The translations under genes were made by a program, and so were the position numbers. Source: JAXLYE01 sp046351595 (lineage in GTDB: Bacteria > Myxococcota_A > Polyangia > Palsa-1104 > JAEUJZ01). From it: a DNA stretch of 64,000 nt. Below the pieces are notes generated by a model. It was not told the DNA's origin, made no database searches, and saw nothing but the letters and a program-made list of their open reading frames with translations. Shown piece after piece: positions 1 through 7,774 of the stretch. Where the stretch lies: assembly GCA_046351595.1 (NCBI GenBank), contig JAXLYE010000001.1, forward strand, positions 682,001 to 746,000, written 5' to 3'. Every line of letters begins with the position of its first letter. The first letter of the stretch is position 1.

Positions 1-1
1 G

Positions 2-490
2 CCCCCCGTCGACCGCACCTGGCCGCAGCGCCTGCGCACCCTGCTGCAGCGCCCCGGCCCGGCGCTGTCGCTCGAGGTCTTCAACCTCAACCAGCGCCTG
101 CTCTTGCGCCACCTGCCGACACCGCTGCGCATCGCCGCCGCGCTCACCGCCGCCCCCGACCCCGAGCTGCGCATCCGCGCCGAGCTGCGCTCCGCCGACG
201 AAGCCGAAGCCATGCGCACCGCGCTGGAGAAGCTGCGCGAGCGCCTCCTGGGCGACTTCCGCTACACCCTGCTCGGCCTCAGCGATCTGCTGAAAGACAT
301 CAAGATTGCCGTCCAAGCCAACGCCGTCGAGATCACCGGCACCGCCCCCGGCCGCTCCGTCGACGCCCTGCTCGGCCTGGCCGCCCTCTCCCTCTCCAGC
401 CTCCCCAGCGGCGACCCCGCCCCGCCGCCGCTTGTGCCCCCGGTCCCCGACCTGGGCGCCCTCGATCAAGGCCAGGCCCCGGATCTCTGA
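2..490 (+). CDS. C-terminal part of an unrecognised protein (5' end outside the window)
   Basis: The reading frame is open from the window edge to a TGA at 488-490, giving about 162 residues, so the start lies upstream. The first two thirds alternate short hydrophobic strands with acidic and arginine-rich helices (for example RAELRSADEAEAMRTALEKL). The last 40 residues are rich in proline and end without a recognisable domain. This resembles the C-terminal halves of periplasmic or lipoprotein-like proteins of myxobacteria, but no family can be named. It is convergent with the leftward cassette that ends at 580. Confidence 0.55.
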   Translation, partial: PPVDRTWPQRLRTLLQRPGPALSLEVFNLNQRLLLRHLPTPLRIAAALTAAPDPELRIRAELRSADEAEAMRTALEKLRERLLGDFRYTLLGLSDLLKDIKIAVQANAVEITGTAPGRSVDALLGLAALSLSSLPSGDPAPPPLVPPVPDLGALDQGQAPDL

Positions 491-516
491 CCGGGGGGAG
501 GAATCCAGCGGCAGGA

Positions 517-531
517 GCCGCTCCGAGCGGC
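517..531. terminator. Short GC-rich hairpin between convergent genes
   Basis: GCCGCTCCGAGCGGC is a perfect inverted repeat with a three-base loop. It lies 27 bases after one stop codon and 49 bases before the opposing one. No T-tract follows, so it may be a weak bidirectional terminator. Confidence 0.3.
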
Positions 532-579
532 ATCAGGCAGGACCGGCGCAGCCCGGGCAGTTCGGCTCCGCTCGCTGCT

Positions 580-1992
580 TCAGCTCGGACGGAAGCCGCC
601 GAGCCGGCGCATGCCAAAGCCCACGCGGTAGACATCGGGGATGTTGATGCGGCCATCGCCCAGCTTCTCCAGGACGCCGGCGTTGGCCAGCTGATCCAGC
701 ATCTCCTCCAGATCATTCTGGGTGGCGGGCCGGTTCGCCTCCCGAGCCAGCGGCGGAATCAGCTTGCCCTTCTTCCACTCGCGCAGAAGGGTCGAGGCCG
801 GGCAGGGCACGGTCAGGCCCTTCAGCAGCGACATCGCATCGTGCGCCCAGTCCAGATCCTCGCTGATCTCCGTCACCCTGTACTCAGACGCTTTGCGCAC
901 GCCCTCGTGGAGGCCGCTCCAGTGCAGCGGGTGCAGCTGGTTTGGCACCTCGTGTCCTTCTGCAGCGCGGCGGATGGCGGCCAGGAAGCTGCGCGGGCTG
1001 ACCTTCTCGCGGGCGTCGGCCAGGTGGTTGAGGACCCACGAGTACGTCTTGCCGCGCCGCCGATCCGTCCCCATGTAGGGACCGGCGAGCTGCGTAAACA
1101 CCTGCTCCTGCCTGCGCCAGTCGGTGCGCAGCTCGACCGGCAGCACGTAACGCCCCTCCATGCGTCGCCAGGTGAGCCGGGACAGGCCGCGAAAGCAGGC
1201 GGCCGCCTCGTCGTCGTCGCCGTTGCCCAGGTAGGTGAACAGCAGCGCGTACAGGTCCACCCCGCTCCAGTCGAGCGGCACCCGCGAGGCGAGCACCTTC
1301 GAGGCGTCTGGGAACGCCTTGACCTCGGGGTCCTCCAGCATGTCGGGGCGGACGAACACCTTGGCGCGGATGGAGCTGTAGGCCCGCAGCTCGAGCACCA
1401 GCTCGAGCAGGCCGCGCAGGAGCTGCATGCGGGTCAGGCGCAGGTCGGCCGTCCGATCCAGCGCATCGAACAGCACCAGATGCTGCTTCCCCAGGCCCTG
1501 CAGCCGCGTGTCCGCCTCGCGCATCGCCACCGCCACGCGCGGGGGATTCTGGCTCACCCAGCGCGCCGCTTCCGCCCAGGTCCCGCCGGGCAGCGCGTCG
1601 GGGGCGACGTGCCGCAGCACCACCATCTTCCAGATGAGGCGCGGCTTGATGCCCTCTGCGAGGAGCTGCTCCAGCTCGTCCTTCTCCGGCCACTCCGGGC
1701 GGGTCCCCTGGCCGAAGCCCGCCGAGACGACCAGGGCGCGGCTGTCCCGCGCGGGCTGGTCCACAAGGTGCGGGCGCAGGGTGTCCGACTGCAGCGCGAA
1801 CCACCAGAAGCTCTTGCCCGCGCCGCGGATGCCTTCGACCAGCATGGCATTGGGGTCCAGCGCCCGCAGGTGCGAGCCGGGTACATAGACAAACTGGGGC
1901 TGCACCTGGTCGTACTGCGACGGCTCGGGCGGGATGCTGGAGGTGATGGCCTGCCGTAGGAGATCGCGGGTGCGGACGGTCTGAGCGCTCAC
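580..1992 (-). CDS. P-loop ATPase with C-terminal winged-helix-like region, third gene of the HEPN/KGGVGR cassette
   Basis: This 470-residue protein has a clear Walker A motif (GIRGAGKS, residues 54-61) and a Walker B-like strand (HLVLFDALD, 171-179). A conserved-looking VFVRPDML segment near 212-219 could carry a sensor or arginine-finger residue. The architecture suggests a STAND or AAA-like ATPase, not a transporter. The last 110 residues read as helix-rich and winged-helix-like (LLREWKKGKL through LEEMLDQLANAGVLEKLGDG). Its ATG overlaps the TGA of the upstream gene by four bases, implying coupled translation. No named family was recognised. The context suggests an energy-dependent sensor or effector-controller acting with the two upstream products, which is inference. 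Confidence 0.7.
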   Translation of the reverse strand: MSAQTVRTRDLLRQAITSSIPPEPSQYDQVQPQFVYVPGSHLRALDPNAMLVEGIRGAGKSFWWFALQSDTLRPHLVDQPARDSRALVVSAGFGQGTRPEWPEKDELEQLLAEGIKPRLIWKMVVLRHVAPDALPGGTWAEAARWVSQNPPRVAVAMREADTRLQGLGKQHLVLFDALDRTADLRLTRMQLLRGLLELVLELRAYSSIRAKVFVRPDMLEDPEVKAFPDASKVLASRVPLDWSGVDLYALLFTYLGNGDDDEAAACFRGLSRLTWRRMEGRYVLPVELRTDWRRQEQVFTQLAGPYMGTDRRRGKTYSWVLNHLADAREKVSPRSFLAAIRRAAEGHEVPNQLHPLHWSGLHEGVRKASEYRVTEISEDLDWAHDAMSLLKGLTVPCPASTLLREWKKGKLIPPLAREANRPATQNDLEEMLDQLANAGVLEKLGDGRINIPDVYRVGFGMRRLGGFRPS

Positions 1993-3332
1993 GGCAAGCC
2001 CTCTTGGTCAGCAAACGGAGCCAGTCCGGCCGGCTCTCCAGCCAGCAGCTGCTCGGTGGCCACTGGGAGGAAGCTGCCAAAGGCCGCCTCGTGCTGCTCC
2101 AAAGTCACGGCGTCCGAGAGCGGGTTCCACTCCTGCAGGGCGCGCGACCAGTAGATCGGCAGGCGGAAGTGCGGCGCGTCCGGGTCGTTCTTGTCGAAGT
2201 TGAAGGCGCCCAGGTTCTCCGCCGCCGCCTCTTCGTACAGCGTCTCGGCAAAGAGGCTGTAGGCGTCCAGCTCGAACTGGCGCAGATACGCCTCGCGCCC
2301 GGTCTCTGGCACCTGGGCGGCGACGACGCGCAGGCGCCGGCGCACCTCGCCGCCGATCTGCGGCTGGTGCTGCCACTGCGACAGCAGCTTGCGGTAGCCG
2401 TCCCAGGTCTGGCGGTTGCCGATCGCAAACAGGAACGACATCGCGGCCAGGCGCGTGATGGCCACCGCCGCGATGTCGTGCAGCCCGGCCCGGCTATCGA
2501 GCAGGACGACCTCGGGGCGGTGCTCGGCCTCCAGCGCGTCGAGCATCCGGGCCAGGCGGTCGGCAAAGGACTCCACGCTGCCTGCGGAGCGCGGCAGGTC
2601 GATATAGGCGCGGGCCAGCTTGGCCATGTAGCCGTCCGCGGACCGCGCTATCTCAGTTGACCCGCCGCACGGGACGACCAGGATGCTGCCGGGGGTGCCG
2701 GCGGCCAGCGGGCTCTGCGCGGCCATCAGCCGGACCAGGGTGTCGTCGGCGTTGCCCACCGCGTCCTCGACCAGCCAGTCGACCACGCCGAAGTCGGCGC
2801 TGGCCTCGGCGGGCAGCAGGGTGGACGAGATGCCGGGCGACTCCAGGTCGAGGTCCACGCACAGGACCTTCTTGCCCTGCCGGGCCAGGTAGTGGGCCCA
2901 GGCGCACAGCGCCAGGGAGCGGCCGACGCCCCCCTTGATCCCGTACAAGGTCGCGCGCGGGATCGACGGGGCCGCGTCGGGCAGCGGCGGCCGCGTCCAG
3001 TCGGCCCCGGTGACCGTGCGCTCCAGCAGCTGCACCCGCGAGCAGCCCGGCACCACATGCAGATCCGGCGACCTGAGCACGGCCTCGGGGGCCAGCAGGT
3101 CTGCGGCCACGAGCGGCGGCCCGCCCGCGAACGGACCGGCGGCCTCGTCGAGCCGGGCCTGCAGCGCGGCCAGCGCCTCGGGCCGCTCGGGCGATCTCTC
3201 GAGCACCAGGCGCATGCGTCCGCGCAGGTCGCGGACGATGATCACCTGGCCGGTGGCGGCCCGCTCGCCGGCGAGCGCGGCCTCGACCTCCTGCAGCCAG
3301 CCGGCCAGCGCCTCGTCAAAGCGCACGCTCAT
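1989..3332 (-). CDS. ParA/MinD-like ATPase of the KGGVGR-motif variant type
   Basis: The start was placed at the ATG at 3332, which overlaps the upstream stop by four bases; the longer frame upstream is antisense-like and arginine-rich. The 447-residue product has an N-terminal region of about 120 residues without a known motif. A deviant Walker A follows in which arginine replaces the catalytic lysine (KGGVGRS, 133-139), while the signature lysine that opens the motif is kept. CVDLDLESPG (158-167) matches the ParA switch region, and VVLLDSRAG (near 275-283) the Walker B/switch II strand. A family of ATPases with exactly this KGGVGR substitution is known, usually of unassigned role. It probably acts as a nucleotide-dependent switch between the HEPN-like protein and the second ATPase. 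Confidence 0.8.
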   Translation of the reverse strand: MSVRFDEALAGWLQEVEAALAGERAATGQVIIVRDLRGRMRLVLERSPERPEALAALQARLDEAAGPFAGGPPLVAADLLAPEAVLRSPDLHVVPGCSRVQLLERTVTGADWTRPPLPDAAPSIPRATLYGIKGGVGRSLALCAWAHYLARQGKKVLCVDLDLESPGISSTLLPAEASADFGVVDWLVEDAVGNADDTLVRLMAAQSPLAAGTPGSILVVPCGGSTEIARSADGYMAKLARAYIDLPRSAGSVESFADRLARMLDALEAEHRPEVVLLDSRAGLHDIAAVAITRLAAMSFLFAIGNRQTWDGYRKLLSQWQHQPQIGGEVRRRLRVVAAQVPETGREAYLRQFELDAYSLFAETLYEEAAAENLGAFNFDKNDPDAPHFRLPIYWSRALQEWNPLSDAVTLEQHEAAFGSFLPVATEQLLAGEPAGLAPFADQEGLP

Positions 3333-3739
3333 GCCAGCTCCCCGTTGAGGATGGCCTGCTCCATCAGCCGGCCCGCTGTGGTCGCCCCGGCCTGGTGCGC
3401 CTGCACGCGCGAGGACGTAAAGGTCGCGTCCCCGTCGTAGCGCTGCTCTACGGCCCAGTCGTCGAACGGGCTCTGCGCGGGCAGCGAATAGGCAGCGCGG
3501 CCCGGGCCGCGCATGTAGATCGCAAACTGCGCCCAGAGCTGGTCGATGTGCTTCCGGTAGGGGCTCGTGCGCGGCGGGCCGCCGGGCGGGATCACGCGGA
3601 GCCCGACCAGGATGGCCTTGAGCGCGCACTCGGCCGACAGGCCGTACATGTGGTCAGCACCGCCCAGGCGCCCCTGGCCCAAGAGCCGGGTCGCGTCCCC
3701 GTAGTGCCGCTGCGCCGCCTCGCGGAAGTGGGTCGCCAT
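3329..3739 (-). CDS. HEPN-like small helical protein, first gene of the cassette
   Basis: The 136-residue product begins FREAAQRHYGDATRLL and continues with MYGLSAECALKAIL, the E-C-x-L-K-A helix typical of HEPN domains of the MNT/HEPN and related classes. A basic histidine segment follows (RKHIDQLW, near 82-89), then W-x-x-x-Q-R-Y-D near 114-121, close to the W..RY pattern seen at the end of many HEPN proteins. A textbook R-x(4-6)-H nuclease motif is not obvious, so RNase activity is uncertain. It heads a three-gene operon with four-base overlaps at both junctions. HEPN proteins commonly serve as toxins or effectors in prokaryotic conflict systems; that role here is inference. Confidence 0.65.
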   Translation of the reverse strand: MATHFREAAQRHYGDATRLLGQGRLGGADHMYGLSAECALKAILVGLRVIPPGGPPRTSPYRKHIDQLWAQFAIYMRGPGRAAYSLPAQSPFDDWAVEQRYDGDATFTSSRVQAHQAGATTAGRLMEQAILNGELA

Positions 3740-3865
3740 GTCGTCTTGCTTAAACCTCGACGCTGTGCGTACCCCAGGCCCGCTTCGGGGTCAAGAAGCG
3801 GCCGAGGGGGCCCAGATCCGGCTGGAGGCCGATGCGGGACAGGGCGGCGCGCCCTCTTGCGAGCG

Positions 3866-4819
3866 TCAGTGCCCCGCGAGGAACGCCTCCACCTCCAGCG
3901 CCGCCATGCACCCCGTCCCCGCCGCCGTAATCGCCTGCCGCCACCGCTTGTCCTGCACGTCCCCCGCCGCAAAGACCCCGACGACATTCGTCTGCGTAGT
4001 CCCCGGCCGCGTCAGCACATAGCCGCTCTCGTCGAGCTCCACCTGCCCGCCCAGGAACGCCGTATTCGGCACGTGCCCGATGGCGTAGAACAGCCCGCGG
4101 CACTCGATGGTGCGCTCGGCGCCGTCCCGCACGTCGCGCACCCGCACCCCCTCGAGCATCTTGCCGCCGAGCGCCTCCTCGACGACGTGGTGCCACAGCG
4201 GCTCGATCTTGGGGTTCTCGAAGACGCGCTTCTGCATCGCCTTGCTGGCGCGCAGCTCGCCGCGGCGGTGCACCAGGAGGACCTTGCTGCCGAACTTGGC
4301 CAGGTGCGTCGCCTCCTCGCAGGCGGTGTCGCCGCCGCCGACGACGACCAGGGTCTGGTTGCGGAAGATCGGCAGCGCGCCGTCGCAGACCGCGCAGGCC
4401 GAGATGCCGCGGTTCCACAGCCGGTCCTCGCCGGGCACGGCCATGCGCTTCGCGGTGGCGCCCGTCGACAGGATGATCGACCGCGCGCGCACGGTCTGGC
4501 TGTCGGTGTAGACGGTGAACGGGCGCTGGCCGAGGTCGACGCGCTCGACCGTCTCGGTGACGATGCGGGTGCCGTGGTGCTCGGACTGCGCGCGCATGCG
4601 GTCCATCAGGTCCGGGCCGCTTACGCCCTCGGGGAAGCCGGGGAAGTTCTCGACCTCGGTGGTGGTGGTGAGCTGGCCGCCGGCCGCGACGCCGCCGGCC
4701 ATGAAGCCCTCGAACATCAGCGGCCGCAGGTTGGCGCGGGCCGCGTAGATGGCGGCGGTGTGACCGGCCGGGCCGGAGCCGATGATGACTACTTGCTCGA
4801 CGTTGTCCTCGGTGCTCAT
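3866..4819 (-). CDS. trxB: Thioredoxin-disulfide reductase
   Basis: This FAD/NADPH enzyme of 317 residues reduces thioredoxin in the cytoplasm. The FAD-binding GSGPAG lies at 14-19, the redox-active CAVC pair (C142 and C145) sits in the usual CAVCDG context, and the NADPH-binding GGGDTA is near 161-166. The GRPGTTQTNVVGVFAAGDVQD-type C-terminal FAD signature is present with minor changes. Length and motif spacing match the low-molecular-weight TrxB class. It is transcribed divergently from icd, and a TAGAGT hexamer lies eight bases before the ATG. Confidence 0.96.
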   Translation of the reverse strand: MSTEDNVEQVVIIGSGPAGHTAAIYAARANLRPLMFEGFMAGGVAAGGQLTTTTEVENFPGFPEGVSGPDLMDRMRAQSEHHGTRIVTETVERVDLGQRPFTVYTDSQTVRARSIILSTGATAKRMAVPGEDRLWNRGISACAVCDGALPIFRNQTLVVVGGGDTACEEATHLAKFGSKVLLVHRRGELRASKAMQKRVFENPKIEPLWHHVVEEALGGKMLEGVRVRDVRDGAERTIECRGLFYAIGHVPNTAFLGGQVELDESGYVLTRPGTTQTNVVGVFAAGDVQDKRWRQAITAAGTGCMAALEVEAFLAGH

Positions 4820-5093
4820 GAGGCACGACTCTACTTAGGATGGTGCGGGCTGTCACCTCATGCGTGGCCGGCTGCCGGGGCGCGGGCGGCGGTCGGATCC
4901 GCGCGGCGGGCCCGGCGGCGGGCCGGTGCCCGGGCGGTGCCGCGATGGCCTGGGGTTTACTTTCGCGCCCGCTCGGCCGATCATCGCCATCCAAAATCGG
5001 GCTCTCAATCGACTTAGGTCGATCCCCTATCCACCCCTTGCGCCCAGCCGGCCTGCGACAGGCGGCGGGCACCGCACAGGAGAACCTCGCAAC
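4820..5093. promoter_or_regulatory. Divergent promoter region between trxB and icd
   Basis: This 274-base gap separates two divergent genes. Reading leftwards, TAGAGT precedes the trxB ATG by eight bases. On the icd side an AGGAGA ribosome-binding site lies ten bases before the ATG at 5094. A run of lower G+C sequence around 4965-5035 (atcgccatccaaaatcgggc and onward) is the likeliest place for the icd promoter, but no consensus pair could be fixed. Confidence 0.4.
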
Positions 5094-6593
5094 ATGAGCA
5101 CGACGTCGGGCACCGCGATCACGCTGGACAAGAGCACGGGCAAGCTGCACGTGCCGGACAACCCCATCATCCCCTTCATCGAGGGCGACGGCACCGGCCC
5201 GGACATCTGGCGCTCCTCGGTGCGCGTCCTGGACGCGGCCGTCGAGGTGGCGTACGGCGGGCGGCGCAAGATCTCGTGGCACGAGGTGCTGGCCGGTGAG
5301 AAGGCCTTCCGCCAGACCGGCAACTGGCTGCCCGACGAGACCGTCGAGGCCTTCAAGAAGTACCTGGTCGGCATCAAGGGCCCGCTGACCACGCCGGTCG
5401 GCGGCGGCATCCGCTCGCTGAACGTGGCGCTGCGGCAGCTGCTCGACCTGTACGTCTGCCTGCGGCCGGTGCGCTACTTCAAGGGCGTGCCGTCCCCGGT
5501 CAAGCGGCCCGAGGCCGTCGACACGGTGATCTTCCGCGAGAACACCGAGGACATCTACGCCGGCATCGAGTGGGCCGCCGGCACCGCCGAGTCCAAGAAG
5601 ATCCTGGACTTCCTCGCCAAGGAGTTCCCCAAGAGCTTCGACAAGATCCGCTTCAACAGCCCGGCGCGCGCCGACGAGTTCAACGCGCTGAGCGGCAACA
5701 AGAACAAGGGCGAGGGCGACGAGGCGGGCCCGCAGGTCGGCATCGGCATCAAGCCGGTGTCGCGCACCGGCAGCGAGCGCCTGATCCGCGCCGCCATCGA
5801 CTATGCCCTGCACCACAAGCGCAAGAGCGTGACGCTGGTGCACAAGGGCAACATCATGAAGTTCACCGAGGGCGCCTTCCGCGACTGGGGCTACGCGCTG
5901 GCGGCGCGTGAGTTCCGCGCCCAGGTGGTGACGCAGCGCGAGAGCTGGATCCTCGACAACCAGGACAAGAACGCCGGCCTGTCCGTCGAGGCCAACGCCC
6001 GCATGGTCGATCCCGGCTACGACATGATGGCGCCCAAGCAGCAGGAGGAGATCCGCGCCGAGGTGCAGGCGGCGCTGGCGCTTTTGCCGACCCACGGCGG
6101 CGGCCAGTGGAAGAAGAAGCTGATGGTCAAGGACGCCATCGCCGACATCACGCTGCAGCAGGTGCTGACGCGGCCCGAGGACTTCGACGTCATCGCGACG
6201 CTCAACCTCAACGGCGACTACCTGTCGGACGCGCTGGCGGCGCAGGTCGGCGGCATCGGCATCGCGCCGGGCGGCAACATCAACTACGCCACCGGCCACG
6301 CCGTGTTCGAGGCGACCCACGGCACCGCGCCCAAGTACGCCAACCTCGACAAGGTCAACCCGGGCTCGGTGATCCTCTCGGGCGTGATGATGCTCGAGCA
6401 CCTGGGCTGGCAGGAGGCCGCGGACCTCACCATCTCCGGCATCGAGGCCTCCATCCACAAGAAGGTCGTGACCTACGACTTTGCGCGCATGATGGAAGGC
6501 GCCAAGGAAGTGAAGTGCTCGGAGTTTGGCACCTCGATCATCGAGTGCATGCGCGAGCTGTCGTCCAAGTCCTCTGGCAACAAGCAGGCCTAG
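5094..6593 (+). CDS. icd: NADP-dependent isocitrate dehydrogenase
   Basis: The TCA-cycle enzyme converts isocitrate to 2-oxoglutarate. The start follows an AGGAGA ribosome-binding site; the frame upstream of 5094 is not coding-like. The 499-residue product matches the E. coli Icd type: PVGGGIRSLNVALRQ carries the substrate and phosphorylatable serine, HKGNIMKFTEGAF and NLNGDYLSDALAAQVGG follow, and THGTAPKY plus YDFARMM hold the residues expected for NADP specificity. It is about 80 residues longer than E. coli Icd because of two insertions: one near residues 195-220 (rich in N, G, K and E) and one near 290-330 (NAGLSVEANARMVDPGYDMM and onward). Similar long IDHs are known in cyanobacteria. 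Confidence 0.95.
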   Translation: MSTTSGTAITLDKSTGKLHVPDNPIIPFIEGDGTGPDIWRSSVRVLDAAVEVAYGGRRKISWHEVLAGEKAFRQTGNWLPDETVEAFKKYLVGIKGPLTTPVGGGIRSLNVALRQLLDLYVCLRPVRYFKGVPSPVKRPEAVDTVIFRENTEDIYAGIEWAAGTAESKKILDFLAKEFPKSFDKIRFNSPARADEFNALSGNKNKGEGDEAGPQVGIGIKPVSRTGSERLIRAAIDYALHHKRKSVTLVHKGNIMKFTEGAFRDWGYALAAREFRAQVVTQRESWILDNQDKNAGLSVEANARMVDPGYDMMAPKQQEEIRAEVQAALALLPTHGGGQWKKKLMVKDAIADITLQQVLTRPEDFDVIATLNLNGDYLSDALAAQVGGIGIAPGGNINYATGHAVFEATHGTAPKYANLDKVNPGSVILSGVMMLEHLGWQEAADLTISGIEASIHKKVVTYDFARMMEGAKEVKCSEFGTSIIECMRELSSKSSGNKQA

Positions 6594-6785
6594 CCGCCCG
6601 GCCCTCCCCTGCCCCGATCGGGGCGGCGGGGGCCGTGCAGGCTGGCTTCGGCGAGCGCGCCCGGGGGGACCTCGGGGTCCTTCGGGGCTCCCGGCGCGCG
6701 CGCTCGGGCGGACCGCGGGGGGCTGCGGTCCGCGGGCAGGCGCCGCAGGGCGCGCCATGCAAGGCTCGTTCCATGTAATGTTCGA

Positions 6786-7127
6786 TCAGCAAGCGCTGCG
6801 GATCGCACCTGAGCCGTGCAAGGTGACCTCAGCAAGCGCTGCGGATCGCACCTCGGCGCGCGGAGGTTTCCTCCGCACCCGCTGCAGCCCCTGCCCCCGA
6901 GCGCTGGGCTTCCCTCCGCACCCGCCGCAGCACCTCCCCCCGAGCGCTGGGCCTTCTCCGGCCGCCGCCGCCGCGCCTGCCAAAGAGCGCTGAGCCCTCC
7001 CCAGCAACCGCCGCAGCACCCGGCCCAGCGCCCCGAGGTCCCCCCGACCGCCGCCGCGGCACCCGGTCCAGCGCCCTGAGGTCCTCTCGGCAGGCGCTGC
7101 CGGCAGCACCTCGGGGCGCGGAGGCGC
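6786..7127 (+). repeat. Degenerate tandem array with a 43-bp period (array A)
   Basis: About eight units repeat at 42-43 bp. A 25-base identical block occurs at 6786-6810 and 6829-6853. CCTCCGCACCC recurs at 6870 and 6913, GCGCTGG at 6901 and 6944 with GCGCTGAG at 6987, and a block ending in CAGCGCCC(C/T)GAGGTCC recurs at 7016-7041 and 7059-7084. Units diverge from each other but keep phase. The array fills half of the 692-base gap between icd and the DM13 lipoprotein gene. I see no gene in the remaining parts (6594-6785 and 7128-7285). Confidence 0.75.
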
Positions 7128-7285
7128 GAGCCGTAGGGTCAGCCGGATCTCCTGCGGCGGGCGGCCTCCGGCCGGCGCGGCGCGGCGGTCCGGCCCCTCT
7201 CGATCGGGCTCGGGCCGGCCTGTCCAGTCGGTCGGGGCCGCACAAACCGGCGAACCCGGAGCCGCATCGCTGCGAAGATAGAGCC

Positions 7286-7774
7286 ATGAGGCTCCTGCGC
7301 TGCGGCCTGCTGCTGCTGCTTGCGGGCTGTGAGGCCCGCTTCGTGGATCTGCGCGTGAACCAAGGGCCGGGCCCGGCCGCGCCGCTGCCCGACCTCGCCG
7401 GGATCGACCTGGCCGGCACCGGCGCCGTCGAGAAGCTGCTGGCCAAGGGGCCGTTCACCGGGCGCGCCGGGCACGCCGGGGCCGGCACCAGCCAGCTCGT
7501 CCGCCGCGCCGACGGCGCCGTCGAGGGCCGCTTCGCCGCCGACTTCAGCGCCAGCAACGTGCCCGGCCCCGCGGTGTTCCTGACCTCGCGCACGGACATG
7601 GGCACCACGCTGGACCCGGTGGCCGACGTCAACCTGGGCACCCTCAAGGCCCCCGCCGGCAGCCAGGTCTACGCCGTGCCCGCCGGCGCCGAAGAGGGCC
7701 GCCGCAACGTCTTCATCTACTGTCAGCCCTTCCGCGTCGAGGTCGCCAAGGCGGCGCTGGTGGACGAGCCATGA
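7286..7774 (+). CDS. DM13-domain lipoprotein
   Basis: The 162-residue product starts with a lipoprotein signal (LLLLLAGC), so it is probably anchored by a cysteine near residue 15. Residues 55-155 match the DM13 electron-transfer-like domain in order: GPFTGRAGHAGAGTSQLV, RFAADFSASNVPGPAVFL, DVNLGTLKAPAGSQVYAVP and the single-cysteine VFIYCQPFRVEVAKAAL. In DM13 proteins this cysteine and a beta-sandwich are thought to take part in redox chemistry or haem binding at the cell surface. The stop overlaps the start of the outer-membrane protein gene by four bases, so the two are probably made together. Confidence 0.8.
   Translation: MRLLRCGLLLLLAGCEARFVDLRVNQGPGPAAPLPDLAGIDLAGTGAVEKLLAKGPFTGRAGHAGAGTSQLVRRADGAVEGRFAADFSASNVPGPAVFLTSRTDMGTTLDPVADVNLGTLKAPAGSQVYAVPAGAEEGRRNVFIYCQPFRVEVAKAALVDEP

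Noticed and set aside
6612..6623. CCCCGATCGGGG palindrome as the icd terminator
   Set aside because: The stem is short, has no T-tract and such palindromes are frequent by chance at this base composition.
3750..6758. Very long leftward frame opposite icd and overlapping trxB
   Set aside because: It is antisense to icd and its composition (V/L/H/R/D-rich without domains) is the usual shadow of a GC-rich gene.
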